From Hyphomicrobiales bacterium (GTDB taxonomy: Bacteria > Pseudomonadota > Alphaproteobacteria > Rhizobiales > Rhizobiaceae), in the NCBI GenBank assembly GCA_900466605.1, contig UBMU01000014.1:1-64000 (forward strand): a stretch of DNA of 64,000 nt, given 5' to 3'. The position numbers and the translations under genes are program-made. The notes under the pieces are model-generated. The model was not told the origin of the DNA. It ran no database searches and saw only the letters and a program-made list of their open reading frames with translations. Position 1 is the first letter of the stretch; each line of letters begins with the position of its first letter. This document shows positions 61,213-64,000 of this stretch, one piece after another.

Positions 61213-61242
61213 AGATCGTCGCGGTTCAATTGGCGACGATTT
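61213..61242 (+). terminator. Hairpin after the nucleotide-sugar operon
   Basis: ATCGTCGC (61215-61222) pairs with GCGACGAT (61233-61240), extended by A-T and G-T pairs, with a 10-nt loop, beginning 14 nt after the stop. It is followed only by TTCAG, so termination without a T-run is uncertain. Confidence 0.4.
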
Positions 61243-61358
61243 CAGTAGCCTGCACTCTGGGACAGCTCCCACAAATGTTAGGATCGACACAGTGAAATGA
61301 ACGTCGACCACCGTGCGCGTCGGTGACGCAAGTACCATTTCCCATTGGTGGCGAATGC

Positions 61359-61586
61359 CTATTGGATTGTGTTCGAAGCCTTTATGTCCGCCTTCATTGA
61401 CCACGGGCCGACGTAGTTCTCGATCAACACCGTGGCGATACCTTCGACTGACCGATGGCCCTGATCGAAAAGTTCGACTGCTACGTCGTTAAGCACCTTC
61501 GACGCTTGCTCATCTGGATCTACATCGTAGTACTGATACCACTCTCTCACTGCCCTGGAGAGAATGAGAAGATCGGTGTCGTGCAT
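61359..61586 (-). CDS. Small hypothetical protein (75 residues)
   Basis: Not recognised. HDTDLLILSRAVREWYQYYDVDPDEQASKVLNDVAVELFDQGHRSVEGIATVLIENYVG reads like a compact, acidic helical protein, and ATG 61586 has GGGAGGTGG just upstream. Codon use looks like real coding sequence. No neighbour in the same orientation. Confidence 0.5.
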   Translation of the reverse strand: MHDTDLLILSRAVREWYQYYDVDPDEQASKVLNDVAVELFDQGHRSVEGIATVLIENYVGPWSMKADIKASNTIQ

Positions 61587-62143
61587 TGCCACCTCCCGTC
61601 AAAAAGGGGCAATTAGTGGACCGCCCGCAGTCTTCAATAGCAAGATTGCTGCAAGTTTGTGTCCCATATAACGCAATGAGTACGCGCGAGAGCTTCAACT
61701 CTATTGGCGGGTAATGCCGTTGTCATCGAGGGAGCCGGCGCTTCAAGGAATTGCAATCGCACTGGCCCCTCCATTCATGTTCGGACGGCACCTGTTCTCC
61801 GGTGTGATCAAGCCGTCCTCGGATACGGGCATTTCGCTGGGTAGCTCTGACGCAATTGCGATTGAAAACGCCGACATCAGCTTTGGACGCGTTCTCGCAG
61901 TGGATCGCCTCCAATGTCGAGGCCGCGCGCTCCATATATCCGTTCCGAGAAATGCGAACCAACGAAACTATGTCGAGCCCGGTGTAAGCTCCCGATCTCT
62001 ATATCGATACGCTCAACTTGGAGCAGAAGGTTTCATTAACTGCCGAGATTTTATCGAGGATCCAAGAAGCGCAGTGGCGAGGCCGTTGCGAGATTGAAAA
62101 ACTAACTATACGTTTCGTCATCCAACGTCGACAGGAGCAGAAT
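61587..62143. other. Intergenic region of about 560 nt
   Basis: Between the divergent small gene and the SDR gene. Overlapping open frames on both strands (for example 61714-62097 plus) show no family resemblance or ribosome-binding site, and read like random translation. No repeats or hairpins seen. Confidence 0.4.
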
Positions 62144-62935
62144 ATGCAAATCGATCTCGCTGGAAAGAGGGCTCTGGTCACAGGATCAACGGAAGGCATC
62201 GGGTACGCAATCGCCGGCCAGCTCTCCAAGGCGGGAGCTGATGTCGTGGTCAACGGCCGGTCAGAAGATAAGACCGCAAAGGCCGCCCAACGGCTCAAGG
62301 GCGAAGGGGCAAAGGGCAGCGTTCGGTCTGCTGCTGCCGACCTCTCAACCGCCGAAGGGTGTGCGACCCTTGTCGCCAAAGTTCCTGAGGTTGACATTCT
62401 GATTAACAACGCGGGTATTTTTCAGCCAATCGACTTTTTCGACGCCAGCGACGAGGTCTGGGATCGACACTGGCAGGTTAACGTCATGTCCGCCGTTAGG
62501 CTTTCCCGCGCCTATCTCCCAGGAATGCAGAAGCTGAACTGGGGCCGCGTCATATTCCTGGCCTCCGAATCCGGTTTCAACATTCCCGTCGAAATGATTC
62601 ACTACGGCGTGAGTAAAACTGCAGATATCGCGGTAGCCCGGGGTCTGGCAAAGCGCATGGCTGGCACCGGGGTCACTGTAAACTCAGTACTCCCTGGCCC
62701 CACGCTTTCTGAAGGTGTGGAAACAATGCTTGCCGACGAGCAAGCCAAAACAGGATTGCCATTGGAGGAGATCGCTGCCGCTTTCGTAAAGCAGCATCGC
62801 GGTAGCTCTATCATTCAACGTGCCGCCAGCGTCGAGGAGGTCGCAAATCTAGTGACCTACCTTGCGTCGCCTTTCGCTTCTGCGACGACGGGAGCGTCCG
62901 TTCGCGTTGACGGTGGGGTCATCGACACGCTCTAA
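62144..62935 (+). CDS. Short-chain dehydrogenase/reductase
   Basis: A 263-residue classical SDR: ALVTGSTEGIGYAIA, DILINNAGIF (NNAG), IFLASESGF (catalytic Ser), IHYGVSKTADIAVARGLA (YxxxK), and a C-terminal GASVRVDGGVIDTL. The residues between S and Y are as usual for 3-oxoacyl-reductase-like enzymes; substrate unknown. The ATG at 62144 has AGGAG upstream and fits the family; the frame is open upstream to 62018 without a better start. Monocistronic. Confidence 0.88.
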   Translation: MQIDLAGKRALVTGSTEGIGYAIAGQLSKAGADVVVNGRSEDKTAKAAQRLKGEGAKGSVRSAAADLSTAEGCATLVAKVPEVDILINNAGIFQPIDFFDASDEVWDRHWQVNVMSAVRLSRAYLPGMQKLNWGRVIFLASESGFNIPVEMIHYGVSKTADIAVARGLAKRMAGTGVTVNSVLPGPTLSEGVETMLADEQAKTGLPLEEIAAAFVKQHRGSSIIQRAASVEEVANLVTYLASPFASATTGASVRVDGGVIDTL

Positions 62936-63353
62936 CAGCAGCGGGCAAAAACCCTTGGGAGCACGCCTAAACTTGAGATTGCGTTACCCGACACACTGTT
63001 CCGCTACTAGCCCGCGATCTCGTAAACTCGGGCAAATCGGCATTCCATAGCGGCACTATGCTTTGGTTATTGTCCGGACTGCACCCAGAAAACCGTTCAA
63101 CCTTCTCTTCTGAATTGTAGGAACGAGGTAGGGCCCGATCCAGCTGAGGTGATTCCCGTGCATTGGCGTCCAGCAACGTGCTTGAAGGACCGCTACGCTG
63201 AGATTTGAGCCGGACTCAGCTAGCTCGGTCATCTGTTTCTCGCCTGATTTCGCAACGACTTGATCGAGTCATTGCGAGTTTCCGTCGAATACGTTGCTTA
63301 TCGTCTCCGCGTCCGGCTCGGACATCGCGAGGTTTGACATTGCAGCTAATAAC
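62936..63353. other. Intergenic region of about 420 nt
   Basis: Between the convergent SDR and agmatinase genes. No gene, no clear terminator and no recognisable insertion-sequence remnant. Open frames here are random. Confidence 0.4.
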
Positions 63354-64000
63354 CTACGCTCCACGCCCTAGGGCCGGGCTGAAAACCAGAAGGCTCAAGA
63401 TCTCGAATAGTACCTGCGCACCGACCTGTGCGGTGTTTGTGGTGCTGTCATATTGCGGAGCGACTTCAACGACATCACCACCAACAAAATTGACACCCTT
63501 TAGACCTCGCAGCAGTTCCAACGCCTCCCGACTGGTCAAGCCACCAATCTCTGGTGTTCCCGTTCCAGGAGCAAAGGCTGGGTCGAGGCTGTCGACATCA
63601 AATGACAAATAGGTTGGCCCGTCACCAACGATCTCTCGAGCTTTCTCGATGATGGCTGGGATGCCCATGCCATTGATTTCCTCGGCATGAATGACCGTCA
63701 TGCCGGACTCATATGAAAATTCCCAGAGGTATTCCGAGGGTCCCCTGATGCCGATCTGGATGGTGCGTGTGGGATCGAGAACACCGTCCAGAACGGCATT
63801 GCGCATCGGGCCGCCATGGTGGAACTTGGTCTGGTCGAACGGGCCTCCCGTGTCGCAATGGGCGTCGATATGGATGAGACCCACAGGCTCTCTGGCTCCG
63901 ACCGCCTTTAGAATTGGATGGGTGATTGAATGGTCACCCCCGACAGAGACAGGAATGACGCCTGCTTCGACAATCTTGCGGATCGCCGCTTCAATGTTTT
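63354..64000 (-). CDS. Agmatinase/ureohydrolase family protein, C-terminal part (runs off the window)
   Basis: The frame is open on the minus strand from the window end to the stop at 63354, so the N-terminus lies beyond 64000. Manganese-binding motifs of the family are visible: VSVGGDHSI (upstream of the first internal Met), HIDAHCDTGG, and SFDVDSLDPAFAPGTGTPEIGG. These enzymes hydrolyse agmatine or related guanidino compounds to amine and urea. Agmatinase, guanidinobutyrase and guanidinopropionase cannot be told apart here. Convergent with the SDR gene. Confidence 0.92.
   Translation of the reverse strand, partial: NIEAAIRKIVEAGVIPVSVGGDHSITHPILKAVGAREPVGLIHIDAHCDTGGPFDQTKFHHGGPMRNAVLDGVLDPTRTIQIGIRGPSEYLWEFSYESGMTVIHAEEINGMGIPAIIEKAREIVGDGPTYLSFDVDSLDPAFAPGTGTPEIGGLTSREALELLRGLKGVNFVGGDVVEVAPQYDSTTNTAQVGAQVLFEILSLLVFSPALGRGA

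Noticed and set aside
61714..62097. 127-codon plus-strand frame before the SDR gene
   Set aside because: No ribosome-binding site or family match; an opposing frame of similar length exists, typical of random GC-rich sequence.
1..64000. Insertion sequences, CRISPR arrays, tRNA or rRNA genes
   Set aside because: No transposase, spaced repeat array or tRNA/rRNA-like sequence was recognised, including in the larger intergenic gaps; a dedicated scan was not possible.

Overview
The window looks like a Rhizobiaceae (Rhizobium/Sinorhizobium/Agrobacterium-type) alphaproteobacterial sequence. The evidence is a complete aerobic cobalamin block with the Pseudomonas denitrificans-type gene content (cobF to cobM), a RepA/RepB partition pair of the rhizobial repABC type with GTTN2C...GN2AAC-like palindromes, a DUF1612 (RHE_PE00001-type) protein beside it, CopC/CopD and PCuAC copper genes, and moderately GC-rich coding sequence. 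Presence of repAB suggests, but does not prove, a secondary replicon (plasmid or chromid); no repC was found here. These names come from sequence recognition, not database searches.

Layout. 1-5.7 kb: end of a type I secretion adaptor (HlyD family), two LuxR-type response regulators (one with a degenerate receiver), a DMT exporter, a fatty acid hydroxylase/sterol desaturase and a TIM-barrel isomerase-like protein. 5.7-12.7 kb: cobF-G-H-I-J-L-M on the minus strand, with cobK on the plus strand between cobJ and cobL. 12.8-16.4 kb: a 24-bp palindrome, repA, repB (with a second copy of the 16-bp palindrome core inside its 5' end) and the DUF1612 gene, closed by a strong terminator. 16.5-18.6 kb: ECF sigma factor, anti-sigma factor and Bax-inhibitor-1-like membrane protein in one operon. 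18.7-21.7 kb: copper P-type ATPase plus cueR, behind a MerR-type 19-bp-spacer promoter. 21.9-30.6 kb: small hypothetical protein, VanZ-like protein, and a PBP1C/alpha-2-macroglobulin pair. 31-34.4 kb: single-domain response regulator and a uxuA / GntR regulator / SDR sugar-acid module. 34.5-36.8 kb: a periplasmic copper operon.

37.1-61.2 kb is a large surface-polysaccharide cluster. It has at least seven glycosyltransferases, a polymerase/ligase-like membrane protein, a polysaccharide deacetylase, a beta-helix protein, an asparagine-synthetase-like protein, and a nucleotide-sugar operon (two left-handed beta-helix acyltransferases, a Gfo/Idh/MocA dehydrogenase, two DegT aminotransferases and an NAD-dependent epimerase). 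Embedded at 40.4-44.5 kb is a compact GNAT / AMP-ligase / PLP-decarboxylase / acyl-carrier-protein module. It resembles the ligase-decarboxylase pair known from exosortase A loci, but no exosortase is present. I infer that it makes and transfers an amine-containing acyl decoration, and it is the best candidate for an undescribed system. No flippase, chain-length regulator or initiating sugar-phosphate transferase was found, so the export machinery must lie elsewhere.

61.2-64 kb holds a small hypothetical gene, an SDR oxidoreductase and the C-terminal part of an agmatinase-family protein that runs off the window. No tRNA, rRNA, CRISPR array or intact insertion sequence was recognised.
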